Source: Clostridia bacterium (GTDB lineage Bacteria > Bacillota > Clostridia > Christensenellales > Borkfalkiaceae). Taken from it: a DNA stretch of 64,000 nt. Both the position numbers and the translations under genes were made by a program. Below the pieces are notes generated by a model, which saw only the letters and a program-made list of their open reading frames with translations, was not told the DNA's origin and did no database searches. The stretch lies in assembly GCA_017502525.1 (NCBI GenBank), contig JAFVUV010000006.1, forward strand, positions 124,001 to 188,000. The letters run 5' to 3'. This document shows, piece after piece, positions 46,062 to 56,692 of the stretch (position 1 is its first letter; the number at the start of each line of letters is the position of its first letter).

Positions 46062-47369
46062 ATGAATTTAAGCCCAAAACAAATAGTTGAAGAACTTGAT
46101 AAATATATTATCGGTCAATCGAACGCTAAAAAAGCGGTTGCAATCGCGCTTAGAAACCGTTATAGAAGAAGTATGCTATCAACGGCTGAGATGGAAGAAA
46201 TTACGCCTAAGAACATTATTATGAAAGGACCTACGGGCGTAGGTAAGACCGAGATTGCAAGAAGATTAGCAAAGTTAGTTTCAGCACCTTTCGTAAAGGT
46301 GGAAGCAACCAAATATACCGAAGTTGGTTACGTTGGAAGAGACGTTGAATCAATGGTTAGGGATTTAGTTGAGTGTTCGGTAAGATTAGTTAAAGAAGAA
46401 CGCTTTAACAAGGTAACTGAAAAAGCAGGTAGCGCGGTTGATGCGAAATTAGTTAAGATTTTGGCTGAAGTACGCCGTCTTGATAAAGGCGAAACTCCGC
46501 AAGAAATTTTTGAACAAAACATAGCAGAGGGACTCAAAAAGGGTTATTACGATAATGAAGTAATTGAAATAGAAATAATTGATAATCCCAAGCCTATGGA
46601 ATTGATGCCTGGCGCTGGAGAAATTAGCATAGGCAATATTTTTGGAGATTTAATGCCCAAAAAGAAGAAAAAACGCAAACTAAAAGTAAAAGAAGCAAGA
46701 AAACTTTTACTTCAAGAGGAAGCGGACAAACTAATAGATAACGATTCGGTTAACGAAGAAGCTATTCGTCGTGCTGAAAACGAAGGCATAATTTTTATCG
46801 ACGAAATAGATAAAATTGCTGCAAAGGGCAACAAGGGTGGTGGACAAGACGTATCTAGAGAAGGTGTTCAAAGGGATATTTTACCGATAGTAGAAGGCTC
46901 GACAGTACAAACCAAATACGGCTCGATTAAAACAGATTATATTTTATTTATCGCAGCAGGGGCTTTCCACGTAGCAAAGGTTAGCGACTTAATCCCCGAA
47001 CTTCAAGGAAGATTTCCTATTTTAGTTGAACTTAACAGTTTAAGCAAAAAGGATTTCGTGGAAATTTTAACCACCCCAAGAAATGCTATTACAATTCAAT
47101 ATGCAACCTTGTTAAAAGTTGACGGCGTTGACTTAAAGTTTACAGACGAAGCCATTGAAGAAATTGCGAGAATTTCTGAAGATATGAACGCAACTCGTGA
47201 AGATATCGGTGCAAGAAGATTGCATACGGTTATGGAAAATCTTATTGAAGAAATATCATTTACCGCTTGCGGAGATGAACAAAAAGAAGTGGTTATCGAC
47301 CGTGCTTTCGTTATAGAAAAGATGGGCGGAGATACTAAAACCAAAGACTTAAAAAAATATATACTTTAA
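46062..47369 (+). CDS. hslU: HslU unfoldase ATPase
   Basis: 435 residues, AAA+/Clp. [17 protein letters not shown] (Walker A), [12 protein letters not shown] (Walker B), an inserted I domain at ~110-230 and the sensor [12 protein letters not shown] near the C-terminus. It feeds unfolded proteins to HslV. The usual Bacillus neighbours xerC and codY are absent. Confidence 0.96.
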   Translation: MNLSPKQIVEELDKYIIGQSNAKKAVAIALRNRYRRSMLSTAEMEEITPKNIIMKGPTGVGKTEIARRLAKLVSAPFVKVEATKYTEVGYVGRDVESMVRDLVECSVRLVKEERFNKVTEKAGSAVDAKLVKILAEVRRLDKGETPQEIFEQNIAEGLKKGYYDNEVIEIEIIDNPKPMELMPGAGEISIGNIFGDLMPKKKKKRKLKVKEARKLLLQEEADKLIDNDSVNEEAIRRAENEGIIFIDEIDKIAAKGNKGGGQDVSREGVQRDILPIVEGSTVQTKYGSIKTDYILFIAAGAFHVAKVSDLIPELQGRFPILVELNSLSKKDFVEILTTPRNAITIQYATLLKVDGVDLKFTDEAIEEIARISEDMNATREDIGARRLHTVMENLIEEISFTACGDEQKEVVIDRAFVIEKMGGDTKTKDLKKYIL

Positions 47370-47378
47370 GGAATTATT

Positions 47379-48626
47379 ATGATAAACGTACCAAAAGGAA
47401 CAAAAGACATATTGCCAAAAGACAGTTACAAATGGCAGTTTATAGAAAATACGGCAAGGCAAACGGCAAAGTTATTCGGGGCGCAAGAAATAAGAACGCC
47501 TACTTTTGAACACACCGAAGTGTTTTTGCGTGGCGTTGGCGAAACGACTGATATAGTTAACAAAGAAATGTATACCTTTTTGGATAAGGGTGGTAGAAGT
47601 ATCACTCTTAAACCCGAAGGTACGGCTGGTGTGGCTAGAGCGTTCGTAGAGAACGGACTAAACAACAGCGCACTTCCCGCAAAATTTTATTATATTACTA
47701 GTTGTTTCAGATACGAAAGACCGCAAGCGGGCAGACTTCGTGAATTCCACCAATTCGGCGTTGAATTCTTAGGTTCTAAAGAAGCGGATATCGATGCGGA
47801 AACAATCTTGCTTGCTAAAACTTTTTTAGAAAAAGTTGGCATTGAAAATATCACGCTTTATCTAAATAGTATAGGGTGTATAACTTGTAGGGCGGAATAT
47901 TCAAAGGCACTAACTTCCTACCTTAATGAAAATTACGATAAACTCTGTCCACTTTGTCAAGATAGACTAGCTAAAAACCCCTTGCGTATTTTAGACTGCA
48001 AGAATGATGATTGTAAAGATATTACAAAAAACGCGCCTAAAATTATTGATTATATTTGTGATGATTGTAGCAACCACTTTGAAAAGGTTAAAAAACTTTT
48101 AACGGTAGCGGGCGTTGAATTTAAAATCAATCCTAATATCGTTAGGGGATTAGACTACTATACTAGAACGGTTTTCGAATTTGTTTCGGAAAATATCGGC
48201 GCGCAAGGCACGGTTTGTGGTGGTGGTAGGTACGACGGGCTTATTAGTGATTTAGGTGGTACGGATACTCCAGGTATAGGATTTGCCGTTGGTATCGAAA
48301 GAATTTTAATGCTTTTAGAAAACACAGGCAAAACTATTGAAAACCCCAACACCGTTCAAGTTTACTTTGCGCCTATGGGCGAAAAGGAAAATGAAAAAGC
48401 GTTTGAACTTTGCACTTCTTTGAGGGCAAACGGAGTTATCGCGGACTTTGACCATATGGGTAGAGGCATAAAGGCGCAGTTTAAGTATGCGGATAAAATC
48501 GGTGCTAAATACGTTGCCGTAATAGGTTCTAACGAACTTGATAACGGCGTGGTAAAAGTTAAAAATATGACCGACGGAAGCGAAACCGAAGTTGAGTTTG
48601 ATAAACTAAAAGAGTTTATAAAATGA
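47379..48626 (+). CDS. hisS: Histidyl-tRNA synthetase
   Basis: 415 residues, class II. VPKGTKDILP start, motif 2 FRYERPQAGRLREFHQFGVE, the histidine-A loop VRGLDYYTRTVFEF and GGGRYDGL. The insertion domain carries Cys pairs (CITC, CPLC, CDDC) typical of many bacterial HisS. C-terminal anticodon domain present. Confidence 0.96.
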   Translation: MINVPKGTKDILPKDSYKWQFIENTARQTAKLFGAQEIRTPTFEHTEVFLRGVGETTDIVNKEMYTFLDKGGRSITLKPEGTAGVARAFVENGLNNSALPAKFYYITSCFRYERPQAGRLREFHQFGVEFLGSKEADIDAETILLAKTFLEKVGIENITLYLNSIGCITCRAEYSKALTSYLNENYDKLCPLCQDRLAKNPLRILDCKNDDCKDITKNAPKIIDYICDDCSNHFEKVKKLLTVAGVEFKINPNIVRGLDYYTRTVFEFVSENIGAQGTVCGGGRYDGLISDLGGTDTPGIGFAVGIERILMLLENTGKTIENPNTVQVYFAPMGEKENEKAFELCTSLRANGVIADFDHMGRGIKAQFKYADKIGAKYVAVIGSNELDNGVVKVKNMTDGSETEVEFDKLKEFIK

Positions 48627-49048
48627 CAGAACAAGGCGTAGTTGTAAAAACAAATAAAAATACGGCATCGGTAAAGGTTGATAAAAAGGACGAGTGCAGT
48701 AAATGCGGTATGTGTCTATTTCCCAAAAACGCATCTAGCATAGAGTTTACGGCACAAAACGACTTGGGTGCTAAAGTTGGCGATACTGTAATTATAGAAA
48801 GCAAAAAAGATTATAAACTTCTTGGTGCAATACTAGTGTTTTTTATACCTTTACTGCTTATCGGTATTTCAGCGTTAATTACTTATTTATTTATCAGAAT
48901 TGAAACGTGGCTAGTTATTTTAAGTGTAATTTCAATAATTTTGTGGTATACTATTTTAGCAGTTATAGATAAACGCCTAAAAAACGTATCGGGCGGAGTG
49001 CACGTAATTGTTAATATACTAAAAAAGGGAGATAATTTAGATGAGTGA
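48623..49048 (+). CDS. RseC/MucC-type SoxR-reducing membrane protein
   Basis: 141 residues. Cytosolic Cys cluster CSKCGMC near residue 30, a small beta domain, then two transmembrane segments (~74-93, ~97-118). Pattern matches the SoxR-reducing/RseC family. Relatives occur with Rnf complexes; rnf lies 4 kb away on the opposite strand. Overlaps hisS by four bases and trx by eight. Confidence 0.85.
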   Translation: MTEQGVVVKTNKNTASVKVDKKDECSKCGMCLFPKNASSIEFTAQNDLGAKVGDTVIIESKKDYKLLGAILVFFIPLLLIGISALITYLFIRIETWLVILSVISIILWYTILAVIDKRLKNVSGGVHVIVNILKKGDNLDE

Positions 49049-49364
49049 TATAAAAAACGTTTTGGGAAAAGAGGAGTTTAATGATATAATAAACTCTGAA
49101 GTTCCGGTTATAGTAGATTTTTACGCTACTTGGTGCGGACCTTGTAAAATGCAAGCACCAATACTTCACGAATTTAAGGATGAAGTTAAAGAAAAGGCAG
49201 TAATCGTAAAGGTAGACGTAGATGAAAATGCAGAGCTTGCATCTATATACGGTGTGCAGTCAATACCAACGATTGCTTTATTTAAGAAAGGTGAACTAAA
49301 AGAAAAAACGGTGGGGCTCACCGCGAAAGCACAACTTTCGGAAATGCTTATTAAACATTTGTAA
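49041..49364 (+). CDS. trxA: Thioredoxin
   Basis: 107 residues, active site WCGPCKMQAP and cis-proline in SIPTIALF. Cytosolic dithiol reductant. The length and absence of a signal sequence fit a classical thioredoxin. Confidence 0.94.
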   Translation: MSDIKNVLGKEEFNDIINSEVPVIVDFYATWCGPCKMQAPILHEFKDEVKEKAVIVKVDVDENAELASIYGVQSIPTIALFKKGELKEKTVGLTAKAQLSEMLIKHL

Positions 49365-49397
49365 AAAATTATATTCATATACAAAAGGAGAACAGAA

Positions 49398-50648
49398 ATG
49401 ATTGACTTTACTTCTATCAAGAATTCAGACCCTGAACTTTACGCAGGTTTAGAAAAAGAACTTATCCGTCAAAGAAACAATATTGAACTTATCGCAAGTG
49501 AAAACTTCGTTTCAGAAAGCGTAATGCTTGCAGCAGGTAGCGTACTTACAAATAAATATGCAGAAGGCTATCCCGAACACAGATATTACGGTGGTTGCCA
49601 ATGCGTTGATATCGTAGAAACGCTTGCTATTGAACGCGCTAAAAAACTTTTCGGCGCAGACCACGCAAACGTTCAACCGCACAGTGGTGCAAACGCAAAC
49701 TTTGCAGTTTACTTTGCAGTTCTTAAACCTGGCGATACCATTATGGGTATGAGCCTTGCTCACGGTGGACACTTAACCCACGGTAGCCCTGTAACCGTTT
49801 CAGGTAAATATTTTAATGCAGTAGGATACGGCGTTAAAGAAGAAACGGGTGCGATTGATTACGACGATTTAGAAGCACAAGTGTTAGAAGTAAAACCCAA
49901 TATTTTCGTATGCGGTGCAAGTGCATATCCTAGAGTAATCGATTTTAAGAGAATTAGAGAAATTTGTGATAAAGTTGGTTGTTATATGATGGTTGATATG
50001 GCGCATATAGCAGGTTTAGTTGCGGCAGGTTTGCACCCCAACCCCGTTCCATACGCAGACTTCGTTACTACGACTACGCACAAGACTTTAAGAGGTCCTC
50101 GTGGCGGTATGATTTTATGCAAAGAAGAATATGCTAAAATCATTGATAAAGCAGTATTCCCTGGTACGCAAGGCGGTCCTTTAATGCACATAATCGCAGC
50201 AAAAGCAGCAGCTTTCGGCGAAGCGTTAAAACCCGAATTTAAGGCGTACCAAGAACAAATCGTTAAGAATGCAAAGGCTATGAGCGAAAGATTTTTAGAA
50301 CTCGGCGTTAAACTCGTTTCTGGCGGTACGGACAACCACCTTATGCTTTTAGACCTTTCTGATAAAGATATTACGGGTAAAGAATTAGAAAAATTACTTG
50401 ATGAAGTAAACATCACGCTCAACAAAAACGCAATACCGTTCGATAAACAAAAACCGTTTGTAACAAGCGGTGTTCGTATCGGAACGCCAAGCGTAACCAC
50501 TCGTGGTTTCAAAGAAGAAGACTGCGTAAAAGTTGCAGAACTTATTACCGAAATCATCAACAAGAAAGAAGAAGCTTTTGATTTCGTTCGTGCGGAAGTT
50601 AAAAAACTTATTAAAAAATATCCGCTTTACCAAGGAGTAATTGATTAA
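49398..50648 (+). CDS. glyA: Serine hydroxymethyltransferase
   Basis: 416 residues, PLP enzyme. [30 protein letters not shown] and the PLP lysine in [14 protein letters not shown] are visible. Converts serine to glycine and methylene-tetrahydrofolate, the donor used by TrmFO. AAAGGAG upstream. Confidence 0.97.
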   Translation: MIDFTSIKNSDPELYAGLEKELIRQRNNIELIASENFVSESVMLAAGSVLTNKYAEGYPEHRYYGGCQCVDIVETLAIERAKKLFGADHANVQPHSGANANFAVYFAVLKPGDTIMGMSLAHGGHLTHGSPVTVSGKYFNAVGYGVKEETGAIDYDDLEAQVLEVKPNIFVCGASAYPRVIDFKRIREICDKVGCYMMVDMAHIAGLVAAGLHPNPVPYADFVTTTTHKTLRGPRGGMILCKEEYAKIIDKAVFPGTQGGPLMHIIAAKAAAFGEALKPEFKAYQEQIVKNAKAMSERFLELGVKLVSGGTDNHLMLLDLSDKDITGKELEKLLDEVNITLNKNAIPFDKQKPFVTSGVRIGTPSVTTRGFKEEDCVKVAELITEIINKKEEAFDFVRAEVKKLIKKYPLYQGVID

Positions 50649-50651
50649 TTT

Positions 50652-51635
50652 ATGTATAAATCAACGCTCAATCTTTTAGAAACAGAGATTGCGATAAAAT
50701 TTATAAAAGACACGTTTGAAAGAGAACTTGCAAAAACGTTAAAACTCACGCGCGTATCCGCACCGCTTTTCGTCTTGCCTGAAACGGGGCTTAACGATAA
50801 CCTTAACGGATACGAACGTGCGGTTCGTTTTGACGTGTTAACTCTCGGCAAAGAAGTTGAGATAGTTCAATCACTTGCGAAGTGGAAGAGAATGGCGCTT
50901 GCAAAATACGGTTTTGAGCCTGAAACGGGGCTTTATACGGATATGAACGCTATTCGCAGAGATGAAGATTTGGACGCTATACACTCGGTTTACGTTGACC
51001 AATGGGACTGGGAGAAAATCATTACCGAAAAAGATAGAAAACTTTCATATCTTAAAAAGACTGTGAAAGGCATATACAAGGCTTTGAAAAAGTTATCTAT
51101 TGCAGTAAATAAAAAATATCCTGCTTTAACGCATAACTTGCCTGATGATATTACTTTTATTTCCACTAAAGAATTAGAACAAGCCTATCCCGATTTAACG
51201 AGAAAAGAAAGAGAAGTTGTCGCAGCAAAAAAATACGGAGCAATCTTTTTGTATAAAATAGGCTGGCCACTATCGGACGGAAAACCGCACGATGGCAGGG
51301 CGGCTGATTATGACGACTGGAAACTTAACGGCGATATCATCTTGTGGTACGACGTTTTGGGTATCGCGCTTGAAATATCATCAATGGGTATTAGGGTTGA
51401 CGGTGAAAGTTTGAAAAAACAACTCAAGAAGAAAGGTGAGCTTGACAAACTTTCAAACCCCTATTGTTCAGATATAATAAACGGTAAATTACCTTTAACA
51501 ATCGGTGGGGGAATAGGTCAGTCAAGACTGTGTATGTTCTTTTTGAATAAAGCGCATATCGGTGAAGTTCAATCGTCAGTATGGTCGGATGAATCTGTAG
51601 AAGAAAACGCAAAGAAAGGAATTCACCTTTTATAA
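50652..51635 (+). CDS. asnA: Aspartate--ammonia ligase (asparagine synthetase A)
   Basis: 327 residues, close to the usual 330, with a class II synthetase-like fold: ETGLNDNLNGYERAV, VDQWDWEKII, SMGIRVDGE, GGGIGQSRLCMFFL. Uses free ammonia to make asparagine for AsnS. ATG three bases after glyA stop; the downstream gene starts on its final base. Confidence 0.95.
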   Translation: MYKSTLNLLETEIAIKFIKDTFERELAKTLKLTRVSAPLFVLPETGLNDNLNGYERAVRFDVLTLGKEVEIVQSLAKWKRMALAKYGFEPETGLYTDMNAIRRDEDLDAIHSVYVDQWDWEKIITEKDRKLSYLKKTVKGIYKALKKLSIAVNKKYPALTHNLPDDITFISTKELEQAYPDLTRKEREVVAAKKYGAIFLYKIGWPLSDGKPHDGRAADYDDWKLNGDIILWYDVLGIALEISSMGIRVDGESLKKQLKKKGELDKLSNPYCSDIINGKLPLTIGGGIGQSRLCMFFLNKAHIGEVQSSVWSDESVEENAKKGIHLL

Positions 51636-52351
51636 TGGAAAAATTTTCAAGAGTAAAATCTTTACTCGGTCAGGAAAAATTAGATAAACTCAAAAACTCC
51701 TCCGTCGCCGTGTTTGGCGTTGGGGGAGTTGGCGGTTATACGGCGGAAGCGTTAATTCGTAGCGGAATCGGGGCTATTACGGTATTCGATAACGATATGG
51801 TTGCTTTGTCAAATATAAATCGCCAAATAATTGCCGCCGTTGATAAAGTTGGTAAAGATAAAGTTAGCGTTATTAAAGAAAGACTTTTATCTATTAATCC
51901 CGATGCGAAAGTAACGGCGGTAAAAACCTTTTATTTGCCTGAAAACGCCGATAATTACCCGTTAAGCGAGTATGACTATGTAATTGATGCAATCGATACG
52001 GTTAGTGCGAAAATCGAACTTATAAAGCGTTCTAAAGAAGCAGGCGTGCCTATAATATCTTGTATGGGTACGGGTGGTAAACTTGATATAGGGGCGTTAA
52101 AAGTTGCCGATATAGAAAAGACCAAAGGCTGTCCTTTAGCAAGGGTAATGCGAAGGGAACTTAAAAACAGAAATATAAAAGGCGTAAAGGTCGTGTATTC
52201 AGAAGAACCATGCACGCTGTTAAGTGAAGAAATAGACGACGCGCAAATAAAAGATAACGGCAGGGTTGCTCCTGCAAGTATGATATTCGTTCCGGCAGTA
52301 GCAGGGCTAATGCTTGCTAAAGAAGTGGTAACGGATTTAATAAAAGGATAA
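51635..52351 (+). CDS. tcdA: tRNA threonylcarbamoyladenosine dehydratase (TcdA/CsdL)
   Basis: 238 residues, E1/ThiF fold. ATP-binding GVGGVGGYTAEALIRSG, DNDMVALSNINRQ, and catalytic region ISCMGTGGKLD. Cyclises t6A37 to ct6A in tRNA. Slightly short but complete at both ends. Confidence 0.92.
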   Translation: MEKFSRVKSLLGQEKLDKLKNSSVAVFGVGGVGGYTAEALIRSGIGAITVFDNDMVALSNINRQIIAAVDKVGKDKVSVIKERLLSINPDAKVTAVKTFYLPENADNYPLSEYDYVIDAIDTVSAKIELIKRSKEAGVPIISCMGTGGKLDIGALKVADIEKTKGCPLARVMRRELKNRNIKGVKVVYSEEPCTLLSEEIDDAQIKDNGRVAPASMIFVPAVAGLMLAKEVVTDLIKG

Positions 52352-52355
52352 AATT

Positions 52356-52892
52356 ATGAAAATTTTAATTGCTTCGGATATTCACGGCTCGGCATATTAC
52401 TTAAAAAAGGTGCTTGAAAAGTTTAAAGAAGAAAAAGCGGATAAGATAGTTTTACTTGGCGATATTTATAATCACGGGCCTAGAAATTCGCTTCCTAAAG
52501 ATTATGCACCTATGCAAGTTGCCGATATGCTCAACCAAATAAACAAAGATTTAATCGTAATAAAAGGGAACTGTGATAGCACGGTGGATACTATGATTTC
52601 GCAGTTTGATTTTGTTGAAAGCGCGGTTATAATCAGTGCGAACAAAAGCGTGTTTTTAACGCACGGACATATTTATAATAAAGACAGTATGCCTAAAACT
52701 TATTATGATGCGGTTATTTACGGTCATTTCCATACGGGTTTTATCGAAAGACAAAACGGTGTGGTAGTTGCAAACGCAGGCTCAACTTCTTTACCTAAAA
52801 ACGGCACGCCAAACAGTTTTTTGATATTAGATGACGGTGAATTAACGCTTAAAGAAATTGACGGCAAAGTGATAGATAAAATTAAAATATAA
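52356..52892 (+). CDS. yfcE: YfcE-like metallophosphodiesterase
   Basis: 178 residues with all calcineurin-type metal motifs: SDIHGS, LLGDIYNHGP, KGNCDS, LTHGH and YGHFHTGF. Members hydrolyse phosphodiesters with Mn2+; the natural substrate is unknown. Last gene of the co-directional run. Confidence 0.93.
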   Translation: MKILIASDIHGSAYYLKKVLEKFKEEKADKIVLLGDIYNHGPRNSLPKDYAPMQVADMLNQINKDLIVIKGNCDSTVDTMISQFDFVESAVIISANKSVFLTHGHIYNKDSMPKTYYDAVIYGHFHTGFIERQNGVVVANAGSTSLPKNGTPNSFLILDDGELTLKEIDGKVIDKIKI

Positions 52893-52905
52893 AACTTAAA
52901 AAACA

Positions 52906-52940
52906 AAAACCGCGACTCTTAAACAAAGAGTCGCGGTTTT
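52906..52940. terminator. Bidirectional terminator
   Basis: A perfect 15-bp stem (52906-52920 with 52926-52940, arm AAAACCGCGACTCTT) and 5-nt loop separates the convergent yfcE and rnfB genes. Confidence 0.95.
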
Positions 52941-52955
52941 ATATTTAGGTATAAA

Positions 52956-53771
52956 TTAAATTTCTTTAATGGTTTTTCTTGGACATTTAAGAACGCAAGT
53001 TTTACATCCGTTACATTTTTCGTAATTTATAACGGGTAAATTGTTTACCATTTCAATTGCACCTTCGGGGCAGTTTCTAGCACACAATCCGCATCCGATA
53101 CAACCTACTTGACAAGCGCTCATAACGTCTTTGCCACGGCACTTGGTTGAGCAAGCAACGTAAACTTTAGCCGTTACGGGTATGAATTCAATAAGATTTT
53201 TAGGACAGCTTTTGGCGCACGCCCCGCAAGAAACACATAAACTTTTATCAACTAAAGCCACGCCGTCGGCAATTTTAACGCCGTTGTCAGAGCAAGCCTC
53301 AACGCAATTTCCACCACCCAAACATCCTTCGGGACAAATCTTTCTTCCGCCTGCATAAGTGATTTCTGCGGTACAACCGCTGTTGCCAACGTATTCGAAT
53401 TTATCTTTTGCGTTTACACCACCCGCGCATTTAACGACTGCAAAAGTTTTAGTTGTCGCGCTAAAGGGGATATCTAAAATTTTAGCAATTTCTTGTTTTT
53501 GTTCGTTAGAAGTTGCTCCGCAAGAACATAGTTCAGCTTTTCCTTCGGCGAGTGCTTTTGCAAAATCTGCGCAACCTGCGTAACCACATCCACCACAGTT
53601 AGCTCCCGCAAGACGTTCGCTAACCGCTTTGACTTTTTCATCTTCTTTAACAAAACAAAGTTTGCTGACTAAAACAATTAAAAATGCAAAAACAATTGAA
53701 ATAACCGCAACGATTAATATAACGTAACCTAAAGTAGCAAAATTTATCGGTCTAAGTAATAAACTTAACAT
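52956..53771 (-). CDS. rnfB: Rnf complex subunit B (ferredoxin-type)
   Basis: 271 residues. N-terminal membrane segment, then CGGCGYAGCADFAKAL with a following Cys (RnfB cluster), CLGGGNCVEAC and ferredoxin motifs CVSCGACAKSCP, CIGCGLCARNCP and CNGCKTCVLKCP. Takes electrons from ferredoxin into the complex. Last gene of the operon. Confidence 0.96.
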   Translation of the reverse strand: MLSLLLRPINFATLGYVILIVAVISIVFAFLIVLVSKLCFVKEDEKVKAVSERLAGANCGGCGYAGCADFAKALAEGKAELCSCGATSNEQKQEIAKILDIPFSATTKTFAVVKCAGGVNAKDKFEYVGNSGCTAEITYAGGRKICPEGCLGGGNCVEACSDNGVKIADGVALVDKSLCVSCGACAKSCPKNLIEFIPVTAKVYVACSTKCRGKDVMSACQVGCIGCGLCARNCPEGAIEMVNNLPVINYEKCNGCKTCVLKCPRKTIKEI

Positions 53772-53783
53772 AAGAAATTCTCC

Positions 53784-54392
53784 TTAAATAAGCGCGAAAA
53801 CGTAGAACGCCATAGCGATAAAGCAAGCAACTATCATTGCGATAGGGAAACCTTTTAAGTGCTTATTGATAGGTAATCTTGCAACTTTTTCTCTAAGTCC
53901 ACTCATTAATACGATTGCAAGTGTGAAACCAAGTCCGGCAAAGAGTCCGTATAAAACGGCAAAGCCTATGTTCATACTGCCCGTTGCAATACCAATTAAG
54001 CCAGCGATTTGTTTTGTGTCAATAACTAGTTCAGCTACACCTAATACTGCACAGTTTGTAGTAATAAGTGGAAGATAAATACCCATAGCGTTGTAAAGTG
54101 TTGGTGAAAATCTTTTTAGTGCCATTTCAATCATTTGAACTAATGATGCTATAACGAATATGAAAATTATTATCTCCATATATTCAATGTTTAACGGAAC
54201 TAAAATCAAAGTGTAGATGGGGTAAGTTATTAGGCAAGTTAGCGTCATAACGAAAGTTACCGCAAGCCCCATACCAAGCGCGCTCTTAAAGTCTTTAGAA
54301 ACGCCAAGGAAAGGACAAATTCCTAAGAACTGAACTACGACGAAGTTATTAATAAACATAGCCGAAACGATAATCATAATGAATTGTGCCAT
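53784..54392 (-). CDS. rnfA: Rnf complex subunit A
   Basis: 202 residues, six hydrophobic segments; FINNFVVVQFLGICPFLGVS at the start and ITTNCAVLGVAEL in the middle are conserved. Membrane subunit paired with RnfE around an iron-sulfur centre. Confidence 0.95.
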   Translation of the reverse strand: MAQFIMIIVSAMFINNFVVVQFLGICPFLGVSKDFKSALGMGLAVTFVMTLTCLITYPIYTLILVPLNIEYMEIIIFIFVIASLVQMIEMALKRFSPTLYNAMGIYLPLITTNCAVLGVAELVIDTKQIAGLIGIATGSMNIGFAVLYGLFAGLGFTLAIVLMSGLREKVARLPINKHLKGFPIAMIVACFIAMAFYVFALI

Positions 54393-54393
54393 A

Positions 54394-55041
54394 TTACACC
54401 TCCGCCGTTAAATTTTCGCCGTTAAGACGAGATAGTTTCTTTCTTTTGCTTTTAGAAATTGTACTCGATACGAGAGAGAAAATCGCAATAAACAAAGCGT
54501 AAGTAAAGAACGAACCAGCGCTTGATGAGAAGAAACCAATTTGGAAATTCCAAAGAGTAATTCCAAAAACAGCGCCCGCACCTAAAATTTCTCTAAACGC
54601 GCCCATAAGCGTCAACGCAAGAGTAAAACCTATCCCCATAAATAAGCCGTCAGTTGCTGAGGCAATTACGCCGTTTTTACTAGCAAAACTTTCCGCTCTT
54701 GCTAAAATTATGCAGTTAACTACGATAAGGGGAAGATAAAGCCCTAAAACTTCGTACGCATCAGGAAGAAGTTTGTCAAGCAACAATCTAACCAACGTAA
54801 CGAAAGTAGCGATAATTAAAACGAACGCAGGGATTCTGACCTGAGAGGGGATAAGTTTTCTTAGTAGAGAAATAAGCACGTTACTACAAATCAAAACGAA
54901 AGTAACCGCAAGCCCCATATAAATACCGTTCATAGCCATTGTGGTAAGTGCTAAAGTTGGGCAAGTTCCTAAAACGAGTTTAAGTGTGGGGTTTTGAGTA
55001 ATAACGCCGTCAGTTGCTATTTTTTTGAAGTTAGTTTTCAT
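54394..55041 (-). CDS. rnfE: Rnf complex subunit E
   Basis: 215 residues, six membrane segments with GTCPTLALTT and PLIVVNCIILARAESFAS, the mirror image of RnfA. One base separates it from rnfA; overlaps rnfG by four bases. Confidence 0.95.
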   Translation of the reverse strand: MKTNFKKIATDGVITQNPTLKLVLGTCPTLALTTMAMNGIYMGLAVTFVLICSNVLISLLRKLIPSQVRIPAFVLIIATFVTLVRLLLDKLLPDAYEVLGLYLPLIVVNCIILARAESFASKNGVIASATDGLFMGIGFTLALTLMGAFREILGAGAVFGITLWNFQIGFFSSSAGSFFTYALFIAIFSLVSSTISKSKRKKLSRLNGENLTAEV

Positions 55042-55694
55042 TGTACACCTCCAACGTAAGCAACCACGCAGTTTACCGCATTGTTGCCGGCGTTAGCCGA
55101 ATAAGTAGCACCGCTCACGGGGTTGGAGAATTGACCTTTACCGCTTGCCGTTGTGAAAAGATTACCGTCGTTATAAGCGTTTGTAACGTCTACCAAAAAC
55201 CTATTGTAAAAAGCAGAATTAAGTTTGCTCATAAGCGTTTGCTTATCGTATTCTTGCAATAAAACTTGTTCGATTTTTTTGTTGCCGTTAGATAAATATT
55301 TAACTCTAACCCAAAGGGTTATTGAACCGCCTTTATAACCTTCAAAACCAACCGACTGAAACAATTCGTCGTGTTCGCCGTTTTGGTCGCCAATAACGTA
55401 AATTTTATTTATCGCACCTTCAAAGTCAGCGTCTGCGTCAAGGTTGTAATTTATAACCGTTTTATTTATCCCGTCTTCTAAACTATCGACGTCAAGTAGG
55501 GTAGTGTAATTTGGGATAACACCGTAAATCTTTTTCAAAGCTCTATCTGTTCTTTCGGATGCAGATACGTACAATACGTCGTTAAATATAGCGAGCGTAC
55601 TGCTTAAAACTACCGTTAGCACTAATAAAACGCTTATGCATCTAAACCAAACGGAATTGAAGAAAGAGGATAATTTATTGTTTTGGTCTTTCAT
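55038..55694 (-). CDS. rnfG: Rnf complex subunit G (covalent FMN)
   Basis: 218 residues: one N-terminal membrane segment and an extracytoplasmic FMN-binding domain. The flavin threonine sits in the C-terminal PVSGATYSANA motif. Shares one base with rnfD. Confidence 0.95.
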   Translation of the reverse strand: MKDQNNKLSSFFNSVWFRCISVLLVLTVVLSSTLAIFNDVLYVSASERTDRALKKIYGVIPNYTTLLDVDSLEDGINKTVINYNLDADADFEGAINKIYVIGDQNGEHDELFQSVGFEGYKGGSITLWVRVKYLSNGNKKIEQVLLQEYDKQTLMSKLNSAFYNRFLVDVTNAYNDGNLFTTASGKGQFSNPVSGATYSANAGNNAVNCVVAYVGGVQ

Positions 55695-56692
55695 TATTTA
55701 GCCCCCTTTGCTTTCTTAATTTTTTTGTAACCAAAAGGATTAGGAAGTACGAATTTATCTATTAGTGGAACGAAAAGGTTCATAAACAAAATTGCAAATG
55801 AAACAACTTCCATATGCGTTGCTTGGCGTAGTCCTGCGGTGATTAGACCGAGCATAACGAAATAGATGATATTTCCAAGCGTAGTGTTTGGCGTTGTCGT
55901 GTAATCGGTTGCCATAAAGATTGCGCCTAGCATTAAGCCTCCCGATAAAATTGCAGGTAAGAAGTATCCAAAGTTAAATCCGTTAAGTGCTACGGTAAAC
56001 AAACCTGTAACTGCAACGTATATAACGGGGTAACCGATATTAATAATACCTAAAACGGCAAGATAGATACCACCTAATATAAGAGCAAGTTTGCACGTTT
56101 CACCGATACAGCCTGCAAGTCCCGTACCGAGCAATAAATCCCAATTTGAAAGGGTTGGGAAAGTTGGGTTTTTAGCATCTAAAAGTCCGCCCAAAATAGT
56201 TGCGCCAGAATTTATTTGACCACCCGTAATAGAATTAATATTTGGGATGACCCACGCGCCAACCATTGCTTGAAAGGACATAAATATAAAAATTCTTCCC
56301 GTAACGGCGGGGTTAACTAAATTTTTGCCCGTACCGCCGAAAATCATTTTAACCACAATTATCGCGAACACGCTACCGAATATAGGTGCGTACCAAGGGT
56401 AGTTAACGCCGATAGACATACCGACTAGAAGACCCGTAACGCACGAAGTAAAGTCGAATTCACGTGCTATTTGCCTAAAAGATTTTTTACAAATAAGTAA
56501 GTAAACGAATTCACTAGCGACCGCGCTAACGAGTGAGAGCGATAATATTAGCGCCGCCATACCGCCGAATAAAACTATACCCATAATCACAGCAGGCATA
56601 AGCGCGATGCAAACGTGAATCATAATTTGGCGTGTAGTTTTTGGTGATTTAACGTGCGGGGAAGAAGAGAACTTTAATAATCTATCTGCCAT
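55694..56692 (-). CDS. rnfD: Rnf complex subunit D (covalent FMN)
   Basis: 332 residues, about nine membrane segments; MIFGGTGKNLVNPAVTGRIF and the flavin site NSGATILGG are visible. Likely part of the ion path. Overlaps rnfC by 11 bases. Confidence 0.95.
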   Translation of the reverse strand: MADRLLKFSSSPHVKSPKTTRQIMIHVCIALMPAVIMGIVLFGGMAALILSLSLVSAVASEFVYLLICKKSFRQIAREFDFTSCVTGLLVGMSIGVNYPWYAPIFGSVFAIIVVKMIFGGTGKNLVNPAVTGRIFIFMSFQAMVGAWVIPNINSITGGQINSGATILGGLLDAKNPTFPTLSNWDLLLGTGLAGCIGETCKLALILGGIYLAVLGIINIGYPVIYVAVTGLFTVALNGFNFGYFLPAILSGGLMLGAIFMATDYTTTPNTTLGNIIYFVMLGLITAGLRQATHMEVVSFAILFMNLFVPLIDKFVLPNPFGYKKIKKAKGAK

